NCBI GenBank assembly: GCA_037102815.1
Contig: BTPP01000002.1
Span: forward strand, 1,488,001 to 1,552,000
Length of the DNA: 64,000 nucleotides
Direction of reading: 5' to 3'
Source: Neurospora intermedia
Lineage: Eukaryota; Ascomycota; Sordariomycetes; Sordariales; Sordariaceae
The notes under the pieces are model-generated. The model saw only the letters and a list, made by a program, of their open reading frames with translations. It searched no databases and was not told the origin of the DNA. Both the position numbers and the translations under genes were made by a program. Positions 12,087 through 23,159 of the stretch are shown one piece after another (position 1 is the first letter of the stretch; each line of letters starts with the position of its first letter).

Positions 12087-13240
12087 GGTGACTGACGGGT
12101 GGTATTGTCCCGAACTTTCGAGACGTGATGACCTATGCGATGGATGAGACCCCCAGTGAAAGGCTTGGACAAGAAAAGGAGAGGAACGGCCTCTTGAAGC
12201 CAAGGGCAGAGAAGTTTTATTTAAGCTGCCCTAGAGACTTCAACTCATGATAAGAAAGAGATATTATCATGTCCTTGCCCCTCATGTTCAACCAATGATC
12301 GACACAGTGGGGGATGGAAACACAGCATGGTAAGCATGGCCAACCCCACTCGGAAAGCTTCCATGTTTTGGGCATCGAACACGGATTTGGCTTCTTTCTT
12401 TTGTCAAGTGCCAGTGGACGAGAAAAAGAAAGAGTGGACAGCAGGTGCCACTGAGGAGGAGTCTGGAGATGCAGGTGCTGGCAGGGGGTGGCCAACGATG
12501 GAGGACTTCCTCGGGGCATGCTGTGTTTCTCCGCTGGAGCTATCAAGGTGTTGATACGACCTTGGAAGCTGGCTAGCTCGGGATATGTGTGGTGGTGTAA
12601 ACAGCGATGAATCATCACTTAGATTGTAGCAAAAATACACTACACTACAAGTATTGAACAATAAAGTACCGCGGAGAAACGATTCGTCTGTTATCTACAC
12701 AAGACATCAGCAGATCTGAAAGTAAACAGAAGAGGCTCGACAACATCCACATTATTTCTGAACCGCAAACGTAGAATCCCAGTAGATAAGCCCTATAAAT
12801 CTTGTCAACGGCCCTGACTAACAGGTACTGTCTGGTAGTGGGGTATGTGATCGTGCTCGCCCGTTAAGATTTTTAATAGCAGGGTACCTACCGCCCCTCC
12901 CCGCCCATCCCGGCCGAACTGCCGGCAGCGATAGGAGATGCCCGATGTGAATCATGAACTTGGCTCGGCCCGGAGACATCTGGAACTCACACCTCACAAA
13001 CTCGACCGATGCCCGTTATTGTAGATGTCGGTGGTTTGGCCGGGAATCTTGCTCGAGTATCTTTGTTTATTTTGCCTGGTCTAACACCGAACTCATCCCC
13101 AGTAGCAGAAGAATATGCAATCATCTAGCACGCCTGCTCCGACCCGAACGCCTTGCAATCATGCTGCCGTGGCATGGCCCGATGGTATCACAAACGCTCC
13201 GGTGTGACAAACTGATAACATTTTTTTGGAATCCCATGTT
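12087..13240. other. Intergenic 1.15 kb
   Basis: This is upstream of the phosphatase-like gene and downstream of the dienoyl-CoA reductase gene. No supported coding frame or repeat was found. Confidence 0.5.
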
Positions 13241-14312
13241 TTAAAGCTTGGACTTTTGCTTTCTCTCGTCTTTCAGGTTTTTGCTGATCTGGCCAGTAAA
13301 CAAAAAGTCGGGATACTCCATGCCTTCGTCAATGCCAATGTCGTTTCCTCCCTGTCGCCTCCAGCCAGCGCCATCAACGACGAGAGTGGTACCGTTGACA
13401 TAGTTACCGGCATCACTGAATAGGTAAACAGTAGCGTCAGCGATGTCACGGCGGGTTCCCCATCTGCCGCTGGGAACAGCCTTGGTCATCTTCTTCTTGT
13501 CGACAGCGCTGCTGGCCAGGCGCTCCATACCCTCGGTACCTTCAATGGCACCGGGAGCAATCACGTTGGCAGTAACACCGTAGGGGCCGTATTCAAGAGA
13601 GACGCTGGCCATGAGGGAATCCACGGCGGCCTTGGCAGCGGACACATGGGCCTGCAGGGGCATGCCTGAGTAGTGGAAGGTAGCGGAAACCGAGATGATG
13701 CGACCGCCAGTGAGGCCATTCGGGTTGGGGTTCGGGTTCCTGGCAGCCGACTCGATGAGGTAAGGGATAGTGGCCTTGACGGTGTTGAAAGTACCAATGG
13801 TATCGATGTCGATGACAGCCTTGAAGGCGTTGGGGCTCAAACCGGAAATAGGAGCAATGAAGTTTCCAGCGGCACCAGCGATGACAAAGTCGATGGCTCC
13901 CAGCTCCCTGACGCACCGCTCAGCAGCCGCCTTGAGGTTGTCAAACTGTGAACTTGGTCAGCGAGACTATTTCAACTGTGAATTCATCCAAGCGACAACA
14001 CTCACATTCCTGACATCGATATTGCCAATGCCAATGACACGAGCTCCAGAGCGGACCTTGGCGATGTCTTTGGCCGCATTCTCAGTCTTCTCTGGGTTGC
14101 GACCAATGATGCATGCGTCAGCTCCCAGATGGACCATAGCGCGAGTTTGCGCACTGCAGATGGTGCCGGCACCACCGGTGACGAAGACAACCCGGTTGGC
14201 TGTGGTGATGATTGTTAGCGACACTGTGATCTCTGCACAAATTCCTCCGACACTTACCAAAGATGCCGGGTGCCCATACGGAGCTGAGATATTCTGACTT
14301 TGGGACACTCAT
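13241..14312 (-). CDS. Peroxisomal 2,4-dienoyl-CoA reductase (SPS19/DECR2-like)
   Basis: Exons are 14312-14258, 14199-14006 and 13945-13241 (introns 58 and 60 bp), giving 317 residues. The N-terminus reads MSVPKSEYLSSVWAPGIFANRVVF across the first junction and leads to the NADPH motif TGGAGTIC. The catalytic region reads SATFHYSGMPLQAHVSAAKA: as in other dienoyl-CoA reductases the Tyr of the usual SDR Tyr-x-x-x-Lys pair is missing, while the Lys is kept. The last three residues are SKL, a PTS1 signal, so import into peroxisomes is expected. Known role: NADPH-dependent reduction of 2,4-dienoyl-CoA during beta-oxidation of unsaturated fatty acids. A TATATAA sequence at 14451 lies about 140 bp upstream of the start. 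Confidence 0.92.
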
Positions 14313-15269
14313 GTTGGGTGATATTGACCGCCGATGGAAGATAAATCTAATCACTAACAAATAATGGTTGTTGATGTTGCTGATGGAAGCAGTCAAGTAA
14401 TGGAGCAAGCAACCTACATGGATGGAGGTAAAAGACAGAAACAGATGGGGTATATAAGACAACCAAATTATCGAGATGAGACTCCAAGGAGAACCTTCAA
14501 CACCACGTACACCGTTTCATTCGTTCCTTTTGGCGAGTTGCGAACTAGTGCATGGGGTCAGACGGGTGTTAGAGAAGGGATCTCCATCGTTGCCCCGTCC
14601 GTGAGGTGGTGGTGGACTCGACGTGGTGGTCAGTTGGTACCGGCGCTGTCACTTCCTGATCAACTGAAGCCTCGGCGCTCGCTCAGGACTCGTTCAGGGC
14701 AGCTTCAGTTGCCGGCGGTACCTTCCTTCACAGTACGCGGTTTACCTCGGCTAAGACCCACCTTTTTCTTGGGTTTCTCCAGATAGACCCGCTGCAGTGG
14801 CCCAGCCTTGCGATCCCCCACACGCCCCGCAGCACTGTCTTTTTAGTGACCACACTGTGCGCCGCCCAGCGCAGTTCGGATGGTCTGCCGTTAGCGGATC
14901 GCATTTTGCGCCGGGGTTGCATCAACGCCTTCTTTTTTTGTCCAGCCTCGTCTTCTTTGATTCACGATATCTTCAACCTAACAGCCGCCCTTCGTCTCTA
15001 CATGGGCAATTGTACGGACCTGCACGTCCGAATTTTCGACGCGACTATAAACAAACTTTGAAAACAAGCAACAATCGATCCCCCACTTCTCCCTCGAACA
15101 ACAATCAATCCATCACCACCCTGTTGGTCATCCCACTTTCTCGTTTTCTCTGCGCATCTGAACCGCATCTACATACTAGGTTTGCGATTCATCACTGCGC
15201 ACCACCTCACTCTCACATTTCTTTGCACACACCAATCTCTCAAACGTAGCACATCACCATTTACCCACC
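14313..15269. other. Intergenic: divergent promoters
   Basis: This is the upstream region shared by the dienoyl-CoA reductase gene (leftward) and the Rad60-like gene (rightward). It is CT/CA-rich just before 15270, as is usual for Neurospora leaders. No gene is seen. Confidence 0.5.
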
Positions 15270-16928
15270 ATGGACACGGCAACTGACGTACCAAAGAAAA
15301 GGAGAGCGCTGCCCTTCAAGCGCACTGTTGCACGCACACCAGCCAACGAGCCACCCCCAAGCCATGCGCCAGAGCACAATTCTGACCAGGATGACCCTCT
15401 CGCCCTCTTTCGGCGATCAAAGGACGTTTTCCCCATGGTCCTGGAGGACTTGCAGCGCGCATCATCAGAGGAAAAGGTGAAGCCTTCCGAGTCGCCAAAG
15501 GAAGGGCATGTCAACAAGAAAAGGAGGGTGTCGTCCAATGCCGAAGGTGACAATGAAGCACCTCTCGGCGCCAGCTCTTCGAGCGTATCAGCACTGAGCA
15601 GGACGTCTGCATCGCGCATTGACTCCGACGATGACGACCTGATCATGGACGTCAAGGGCAAAGGGAAAGAGATCGTACGGCCTGACAAAGCCCGGGTACC
15701 GACTCCCCGAAAGCCTCTTTCAACCACACCAAGAAAGTCGGGGACGCCATCCAAGAAACGCTTCGCCTTTAGCGACGACGAAGACGACCATGGGAAGGAC
15801 GACCTTTACTCCCCGCACTCGAAGCGTCGCAACCCTGATCGCTTCTCTCCAAAACCTACCACACTCGGCCGCAGCACCCGGGCCACTCAGCGCGGCAGCT
15901 CGCCGCTGGAAGGTTTTGAGACCTCCTTCAACCTCCCCGGCGCATCTTCCACCTCCAAAAGGAAACCTTTTCAATCCGCTGCCCTCGACTCCGACAAGGA
16001 CTCGGACCTCGAAGTTTCCGAAGTCCGCCCCAAGAAGCGCTCCGCTTCTTTCTCGTCCTCTCCACCACCAGCACCATCCGCAACCGACCCAGATCATGAA
16101 GCCACTATTGTCGCCGATAAGGCCGACGACGATGATGATTTCGCCAAATGGGTCACCAAAGCCGCCGCGCTAGAAGCCGACCAGGCCAACTGGACAATTG
16201 ACGTGCTAGTCACTTCCCGAATGCCACACACCAAGCCGCTTACTGCGCGGCGACGGATGAAGCAAGGTCTCAAGCTGATTCTAGACACGTGGATCCGACA
16301 GCAGGTGCTCCACGGTTGCGAAATCCCCGAGGAGATGGTGGGCAAGCTGTTCTTAACGTTTAAAGGGAACCGAATTTACGGCAACAGCACCATTGCTTCG
16401 TTGGGAGTCAAGGTGGATGCCAATGGCGTGCTGCAGCTGCCTCCTGGTGCCATGACGAGCCGAGAGGCTATGGAGGGGTATGTCATCCAAGGGGGGAAAA
16501 TTGGACTGGTGCTGGAGGTTTGGCACGAGGAGTTTTACGAGGACGAGCTTGCGAAGGAGAAGAGGCGGAGGGAGAGGGAGTTGGGGCTGATTGACGATGA
16601 TGACGACGACGAGGGCCAGCAAAGCGGGACCGGTGCGTCTGGTGCCAATGGATGGTCCAGAGGTGGCAGTGAGGCTGCTGCTGAGGTCAAGAAGACCAAG
16701 ATCAAAGTGGTGCTCAAGGCCAAAGACCTCCAACCGCTTAAGATCGCCGTCTATGAGGATACACCGGTCGGTACCATGGTGCAGGTTTTCCGGAAGCAGA
16801 GAGATATCAAGCCGGAGCAGACTGTTGTTATACGGTTTGATGGCGAGGAGCTGAGCGAAAACATGCTGGTTGGGGCGATGGACATTGAGAGGGACGAGAC
16901 CAATCAGTTTGAGGTCTACATCAAGTAG
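15270..16928 (+). CDS. Rad60/Esc2/NIP45-family SUMO-like-domain protein
   Basis: One intronless frame of 552 residues. The first 300 residues are disordered, acidic and basic by turns, with lysine-rich clusters (KKRRV, PKKRS) that could serve nuclear import and many Ser-Asp/Glu acidic patches that resemble SUMO-interacting or CK2 sites. Two ubiquitin-fold segments follow: SLD1 from about residue 307 (WTIDVLVTSRMP onward) and a C-terminal SLD2 from about residue 474 (TKIKVVLKAKDLQPLKIAVY to the end). A short acidic linker and a Gly/Ser-rich patch separate them. The order (disordered N-terminus, then two SUMO-like domains) is that of yeast Esc2 and fission-yeast Rad60, which act with SUMO enzymes and Smc5/6 at damaged replication forks and silent chromatin. 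Confidence 0.87.
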   Translation: MDTATDVPKKRRALPFKRTVARTPANEPPPSHAPEHNSDQDDPLALFRRSKDVFPMVLEDLQRASSEEKVKPSESPKEGHVNKKRRVSSNAEGDNEAPLGASSSSVSALSRTSASRIDSDDDDLIMDVKGKGKEIVRPDKARVPTPRKPLSTTPRKSGTPSKKRFAFSDDEDDHGKDDLYSPHSKRRNPDRFSPKPTTLGRSTRATQRGSSPLEGFETSFNLPGASSTSKRKPFQSAALDSDKDSDLEVSEVRPKKRSASFSSSPPPAPSATDPDHEATIVADKADDDDDFAKWVTKAAALEADQANWTIDVLVTSRMPHTKPLTARRRMKQGLKLILDTWIRQQVLHGCEIPEEMVGKLFLTFKGNRIYGNSTIASLGVKVDANGVLQLPPGAMTSREAMEGYVIQGGKIGLVLEVWHEEFYEDELAKEKRRRERELGLIDDDDDDEGQQSGTGASGANGWSRGGSEAAAEVKKTKIKVVLKAKDLQPLKIAVYEDTPVGTMVQVFRKQRDIKPEQTVVIRFDGEELSENMLVGAMDIERDETNQFEVYIK

Positions 16929-18063
16929 TGTATGACCTGGAGAATAAACACGGAGACTGGGTTTTGGGAGGCTTTATTCGCACATTTCTTTAGCTGTTAT
17001 GGGGTTGGATGATTGGAGTTTTACCGGGCTTATTCGTCAGGCCTACGAAATCGGCGGTGACTAGTGGATTATTGCTTTTGCTTAATGTTGTGACAGATGA
17101 TTACGGAGTTTGGAGTGTTGCAAATCCGTCCAGGACACGGTTCATGGTGCGGAGGTGGTACCCTAGCTCTTCAGCAGATACCCATACGTATTTCACTTTT
17201 TGCTACGTCTTGCCTTCACTTTATTTCAACCAACTTGATGACAAGCTTGATGACTCGAACATGGGAGTTGGTCAGTCAGAGCACAAAAAGAGCCTCTTCG
17301 GGTTAAAATGGTCTCATCCCACTTATCGAAGGTGAATATCGAGGGGTTTGACTATTCCCTATGAGCTATTTCGATGTACGGTTCGCCATCTGGACTGTAA
17401 AAGAAACAGGACCGCTTATCTACGCGGAACAAGCGAGATAAGAGAATGGATGAAACTAACTACTTCTTGCATGACTTGAAAAAACCAATCTGTCGTGGCT
17501 CACCTGGTTACATTGATGCTCATCACATCAGCTCTTTACATTTTGCTCGATTTGCTGTCACCCTGGATAGAACCACAACCGACCGAACACTCGAAATCCG
17601 TTTCTCGCATCACTTCTCTGCACCATAATCTTTGTCTGGACCTTGCCAGCCAACATGCACTGAACCGCCATTTGGTGAATATCTCTCTTCATTGTCTTCT
17701 CTTCTCGTCCTCCGGGTATAGATCATAACCACACATTGATAAAATTCGCAAGGCGGTAGCTCCCCAATATCCCGTCCTCTTCCTCCCGTTTCTACACATC
17801 TTTGTAGGTATCCCCAGCATGACTGACTGAACCGCCCATTTCAAATTCTCCAAACTCAAGCAAAAACATGATGGACTCCTAAACGCCAGAACCCTTTTTA
17901 AGCGTAGCTCCCGAAATGCCACCTTCGCCCCTTATGTGATGAAAACCGTCGATTTTTTTGGTTGACTGAACCATGCAGCCCCGCGCGTGAACCATTCATT
18001 AGGTGAGAATAACGACAATAGAAGTGTAACACACTATTGCCGTTTTTTCGTCAAAGAGAGAGC
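16929..18063. other. Intergenic: convergent 3' regions
   Basis: This lies between the Rad60-like gene and PNO1. The short frames present have no recognisable product, and I see no RNA gene. Confidence 0.5.
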
Positions 18064-18967
18064 TTAGAATCTCTCCTTTTGCCTCGAGGCAATGATCCGG
18101 AGGTTGTTGTACACCTTGCCGGGCTGGTGTCCGAGAATGAGGGAGACAACGGACTCGCGGGCCATGCCAATGTTCTCGAAGGCGCCGAGGATATGAACGC
18201 GGGAGCCGGCGAGGACGATTCTGGTTTTTGTGGCTGTTTTCATTTTGTCAGTACTTCCGCCTCAACTCTGCACTCTCCCATAATGGTGAACGTACCATTC
18301 TCAATCGCAAACTTGGTCTTTCCGTCCTTGCCTGCAATACGACCAATCGCACGTCCCAGAGCATCGGGGCCGAGGGTCTGACGGACATCCTTGACATCGA
18401 AGGACTGGATATAGAGCGAATCGAGACGGAGCAGGGCAATGGCGTCGTCAATGTCGAAGCCCATGGCGAAGGCGGAGACGAAATCGGCACCCATCTGCAG
18501 GGATTCGGGGGTGGTGGTGTGTCTGCTGGAGCGGAGCTCGACGCGCTTCTCCTTGATGTTCATGCGGACCTGGAGCTTGCAGTGCTCTACAAGTGGGGGG
18601 TAGCTGATTAGAAAACAGTCAGTCTTCCTTGCCCAAACATTCGCACATGTTTCCGTGGTTTTCCGTCTCACATCTTGGTCCAATTGGCCTTGAGGGCCGA
18701 CATGCGGTTTGGCGGGATGCCAATTTTCCTGGTCTCTGCGCGGCGAATGATCTGGACGTCCTGGCCGGGGGCGAAACGGGGGCGACCCTCCTCGTCGACA
18801 GCCATCTGCACATCTTGGTCATTGGAAGGGGGAGCGGCGGCGCTGGGATCGGTGAGGTTGACGGCCTCGTTGACATCGAGAATGAGCTCGTCCTCTTGCT
18901 CGGTCTGGATAGGAATCTGGGCGGTGGGAGCCTCGACAGGCTGACGAAGTGCTGTTGGCGCAGGCAT
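18064..18967 (-). CDS. pno1: PNO1 KH-domain pre-rRNA processing factor
   Basis: Exons are 18967-18672, 18603-18296 and 18233-18064 (introns 68 and 62 bp), giving 257 residues. After an acidic N-terminal tail (about 70 residues) the conserved body begins with WTKIYPPLVEHCKLQVRMN across the first junction, continues through TLGPDALGRAIGRIAGKDGK (a GxxG-type KH loop) and ENATKTRIVLAGSRVHILG across the second, and ends with the characteristic NNLRIIASRQKERF. These are hallmark segments of Pno1/Dim2p. Known role: a small-subunit processome and late 40S assembly factor that guards the 18S rRNA 3' end and works with the Nob1 nuclease. The yeast name Dim2p should not be confused with the Neurospora DNA methyltransferase dim-2. 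Confidence 0.95.
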
Positions 18968-19651
18968 GTTGGGCGAGATGTGTTGTTTATCGGTGGGTGA
19001 TCGTCAAGGGGCCGAGTCGAGTTGTTTGTTGATCAAAGTCGGCGGTAGTGTTCTGGGAAACCGTCGGCCAAGAGTAATGGCAAATTGATCGAAGAACGGG
19101 TGAAGGAGAGACTGGTGACGGGCGACAAAAGATGTGTCGGGATGTTAGGTTACAGTCGTGAATTACGGAGATCTGGGAGTCGAAGTTCTGCCTTTTTGCG
19201 CCGTCGGTTCTCTAGAATTTTGATGTTTATCGATTTTGATAGCGCAGAGGGGAAATTCTTGACAAAAAGCAGTGGATCCACAAAAGAACACACAAGTGAA
19301 GCTTATCGATTGGCTGGATGTGGGCTAGGACCCTTGCCAATCGCAACGCCGATGCACTAACAGTTACCGAGGAATCCCTGCAATCCCAAGGTTAGCGTCA
19401 TTGACGCACTTTTGACGGGGACCTGGACCGGCAGCTTTTTCAAACTCCAGGTTCTTGGTCAGAGCACAAGCACCATCATATGTCATTCTAGACTCGGCCC
19501 ACCACCAAGCAACAACATCTGATTTTCAGCCTCGAGAACCGACCATGGATACGGCACCTAGCTGTCGTCATCACCATCGTCGCTGAAAACAACATAAAAA
19601 AAAAAAGAAACAGGTCGGTCCCTTACTCGGTCGACAGTATGAATTTCAACA
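18968..19651. other. Intergenic: divergent promoters
   Basis: This is the shared upstream region of PNO1 (leftward) and the MDM31-family gene (rightward). It ends with an A-run near 19595-19605 and a short upstream open reading frame, listed separately. Confidence 0.5.
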
Positions 19652-19662
19652 ATGTCTACTAG
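19639..19662 (+). other. Upstream ORF overlapping the MDM31-family start
   Basis: An ATG at 19639 opens a seven-codon frame closed by TAG at 19660-19662. It overlaps the main ATG at 19652 in another frame. If transcribed, it could divert scanning ribosomes toward downstream in-frame starts. Confidence 0.45.
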
Positions 19663-22072
19663 CGCTACGACGACCCAGCTGGGCCGCCAGCTATGGTCTT
19701 CAGTACGAGATCCTCACACCACCTCGAATCTCTTCACAGCCACGATACTGCTTCCAACTTGTCAGCCATTACTTAGCCGTCACATTCTTGGACTTGGCCC
19801 CTCGACTTCGCTGGGGACCCATCAGCGATACGGACAGCAGGGACAGCAGCAGAGCATGCGACAATTTACCTCTTCCGCAAGTCGCTTTTTCTCTCCAGCA
19901 ACAAAATCGCGGAGACTACAGTCACAACCATCCCATAATGTCCTACGAAGCTGTACCTCCGGAGGTCTACTTCTCCTTGGGCTCACCACCAGCCCCTCTC
20001 CAACGAGTACGGTAGAGGCATCCGCACTATCCGGCAATGCCGCGCAAAAGGCAAAAATGAGCCACCTGGCTCGGCAGGCTTTACTCTTGCGAAGGATACG
20101 ACAGAACACCACGACCACAACGTTATGCACGCAAGGAAAGCGATATCAAAGTTCGGGCAAAGAGACCAAGGGGGATCATGACGAGACCAAGGCTGAAGCC
20201 AAGTCTTCTACAAGTTCTCCTCAGCAAAAGTCCGAGCAACCACAGCAACCGCCGCATAACGAGACGGCTTCCAGTTCTGATCCCCAGCCGACTCCCGCAC
20301 ATGAATCAATAGCAGATTCCATGTCCAAATACCTTCACCTTCCTCACCTCCCCCATCTGCCTCATCGGCCCACGAAAGAAGAGCTTCTGGCGGCAGCAAG
20401 CGGGTTCTGGTCACGTCTTAAGGTCCGGTTCAAGTGGTTTTCCATCAGGAGCATGCGCCCCTGGAACGCCGACGAATGGGGAGCGTTTGTGTCCTTCTTC
20501 TTATTCGGTCATTTGGTCTGGATTCTTGTTGGCACGACTACCTTCTTCTCCCTCATCATCCTCTTCATCAACACCGTGTTTGCCCAGGAAACGCTGGCCA
20601 AGTGGATTGGAGACTACCTGACCCAATCTGCTGGCCTTACTGTTGTCTTCGAGTCGGCTATTGTGCCCAAATGGGGGGATGGTGTCATCACTTTCCGCAA
20701 TGTCTTTGTTTCTCGGAGACCCGGTCAGCCCAAGTCTTCTGTCAAGAAGGGTTCTTCCGAAGCTGCGGCCGAAGCAGCTGCTGCTAAACAAGCCGCCGAG
20801 CAAGAAGGCACTGCCGTGGAAGAGGACGATGGCAATTACACCCAGTTTGACGTCACTATAGACACCGTGAACGTGGCTTTGTCCTTCCTTAAATGGTGGA
20901 ACGGAAAGGGTCTCCTCAAGGACGTCGAAATAAAGGGTGTCCGAGGTGTTGTCGACAGGACTTCGGTTGTCTGGGGCAATGAGGACCTCAACCCCCTTGA
21001 CTTCAGACAGGAACATAACCCTGGCGATTTTGAACTGGATCACTTCAAGATGGAAGACTTGCTGGTCACCGTCCACCAACCGGGCGGTTTCCGGCCCTTT
21101 TCCGTTTCCATCTTCTCCTGCGAGCTTCCTCAGCTACGAAAACAATGGCTGTTCTACGACTTTTTATCAGCAAATCACATGTCCGGATCATTCGATGGAT
21201 CACTATTCACCATTCATCCCAGACAGATCCACGGTGTGTCCGCAGCAGATAACGGCCGTCACCACCAAGACGAGTTCGGTTCTCCCTCGGCCTGGAAGAA
21301 GTTCTCCAGACTACGGATTGATGGGCTAAAGATTGACCACCTGAACCGTGGTGTAGAAGGACCGTTTGGCTGGATTTACGAAGGCAATGTCGATATGATT
21401 GCCGACATCATGTTCCCTGCGGACCCTGAGGAGGGCCTAAGCAAGGTTGTCGCCGAGTTTTACGACAAAATGGAAGAAGCCGTAACCAGCAACCGCTACC
21501 TCAAGATTCTAGACGGCAACATTTCTCCCAACAGCCGAAACAACACCAACAGCCCCACCCTCGAAAGCGGGCCAATTCCGGAGTCTGCCTCTGACATCGA
21601 CCTCACCGGCCACCACGACGAACTCCCCACCTCGGAGCAGCACTTTCCCCCCTTGATCCCTCCCGCGACCCCCAAAGAGCCAGCCCCCATTGAAGAAACC
21701 CCCTCCTACCTAGTCATGGACCTTCGCATCCACCTCAACGACGTCCGCGCCGCTGTCCCTCTGTTCAACAACCCACACATGAGCTACGTGAACCAAGCCC
21801 TCGTGCGGCCCATTGTCGCCTACATCAACGCCAAGCGCACGTACATCCCCATCAGCTGCCGGATTGTGAAGCGGCTGACGGACTTTGACGGAGCTTGGAC
21901 CGTTTGGGACTGTGGGCTGATGGACGATATGAGCGCTGAGGTGTACCGTGCTTTTGCCAGAAACGTAGAGGATCAACAAAGCAGGGTGAGGAGATTCAAG
22001 CGCGTGGGACTATGGACGGTCAGTCTCGTAGTACATGCGTTGCTGGCTGGCGTGGCGGGAGATTTGATGTGA
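19652..22072 (+). CDS. mdm31: MDM31/MDM32-family mitochondrial inner membrane protein
   Basis: Intronless, 806 residues from the first ATG. The first 135 residues are Ser/Thr-rich. An internal Met (about 20057) is followed by SHLARQALLLRRIRQN, a strong amphipathic presequence-like helix, so the used start may be downstream. A polar linker and histidine-rich PHLPHLPHLPHRP precede the first membrane segment (about residues 275-310, AFVSFFLFGHLVWILVGTTT). The large intermembrane-space domain follows, with KGVRGVVDRTSVVW and KMEDLLVTVHQP typical of the family. A final helix lies at the extreme C-terminus. Known role: inner membrane proteins needed for normal mitochondrial shape, nucleoid stability and lipid homeostasis. 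Mdm31 and Mdm32 are similar, and I cannot separate them with certainty. Confidence 0.85.
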   Translation: MSTSATTTQLGRQLWSSVRDPHTTSNLFTATILLPTCQPLLSRHILGLGPSTSLGTHQRYGQQGQQQSMRQFTSSASRFFSPATKSRRLQSQPSHNVLRSCTSGGLLLLGLTTSPSPTSTVEASALSGNAAQKAKMSHLARQALLLRRIRQNTTTTTLCTQGKRYQSSGKETKGDHDETKAEAKSSTSSPQQKSEQPQQPPHNETASSSDPQPTPAHESIADSMSKYLHLPHLPHLPHRPTKEELLAAASGFWSRLKVRFKWFSIRSMRPWNADEWGAFVSFFLFGHLVWILVGTTTFFSLIILFINTVFAQETLAKWIGDYLTQSAGLTVVFESAIVPKWGDGVITFRNVFVSRRPGQPKSSVKKGSSEAAAEAAAAKQAAEQEGTAVEEDDGNYTQFDVTIDTVNVALSFLKWWNGKGLLKDVEIKGVRGVVDRTSVVWGNEDLNPLDFRQEHNPGDFELDHFKMEDLLVTVHQPGGFRPFSVSIFSCELPQLRKQWLFYDFLSANHMSGSFDGSLFTIHPRQIHGVSAADNGRHHQDEFGSPSAWKKFSRLRIDGLKIDHLNRGVEGPFGWIYEGNVDMIADIMFPADPEEGLSKVVAEFYDKMEEAVTSNRYLKILDGNISPNSRNNTNSPTLESGPIPESASDIDLTGHHDELPTSEQHFPPLIPPATPKEPAPIEETPSYLVMDLRIHLNDVRAAVPLFNNPHMSYVNQALVRPIVAYINAKRTYIPISCRIVKRLTDFDGAWTVWDCGLMDDMSAEVYRAFARNVEDQQSRVRRFKRVGLWTVSLVVHALLAGVAGDLM

Positions 22073-23159
22073 GGAGTCATTGAATATGACACTCACGATT
22101 ATAGACTTTTGCCTGTTTTTTTTCATCAGGCCGGTAGAGGAAAAGTCTTGTTTTGTGACGATACGGGGTTGTGTTGTACTATCTTTTTTTTTCCTCTCTC
22201 TCTTCTCTACTTTACTGTTGGGGGTTATCATACCTTTCCCAGCGGTATTTCACTGTACTATACATACATCAAACATACTTATATGGCTCTGAAAAACAGG
22301 AGCTTGAAGGAACAGACAGGCAGGCAGGCAGGCAGACAGGCAGGCAGGTTATGGATATGAACAGGAGGGAGGGGATCTGAAACTGGTTTACGCTCTTAAT
22401 GACCCGGACGGAAAGAATTACTGGCTGGAATCATATGAATGCGGGAGGCGCGGTGTTTTGAGTGTCCGGGTTTTATTATCAGTGATGGTGGTTGCTCAGG
22501 GCAGATCAACATCGCGATCGGAGGTTCAAGTGTTTTGATTAGGGTACAGCAACATCGTCTGAAAAGTTCACATGGTGTTCGTGGTTGGAAATTTCACCTA
22601 TTCACTGGTATAAGGTTCTGAGATGGTGACTGAGATAGAGTGTTGGTTGTATTTCTAACCATGGCATCGATAAGAAAACCTCACACCAGGATAATATGCA
22701 ACCTGGACTTTCGAAACGTAATGCTCGCCTTCATTATTGAATGCACTCTAAATCTTCTTTCCCCCATGCTATATGGTATCTGCTGCCTTTTCCCGTCACC
22801 CCCAAGTCGCGACTCGATCAGTGCCCCAAGAGGCCATCCTCCCTTTTTCGTCCAGTCTGGCACTGATGACGACTCTGATCCCTCATGCATCCATCCAAGA
22901 CATCATGCCACTGAACCTTACGTCCGGACGGCGGACGTGCCGTGACCGTTGCGCGGGTGTCGTGGTAGTCTACGCTTTCTTTTTTACGCCATTAAAACAC
23001 ACGCAACCGCTACTTTTCGCTTCGCTCCGAATGCTTCCCGGGTAGGGATGAGGATTATACCCGGTGAAGGGGATGATTCTACATCCCTTGATGAAAAGAG
23101 GGACTCGAGGCCTCTCTTCCTCACGAAGCGGACGATCGTGATTTATCGGTAGAAATCTT
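22073..23159. other. Intergenic: convergent 3' regions
   Basis: This lies between the MDM31-family gene and eIF3j. It contains a CAGG microsatellite (22313-22348). No coding frame is supported. Confidence 0.5.
22313..22348. repeat. CAGG tetranucleotide microsatellite
   Basis: Nine or so copies of CAGG/CAGA units run in tandem. The tract is a likely length-polymorphic marker just downstream of the MDM31-family gene. Confidence 0.9.
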
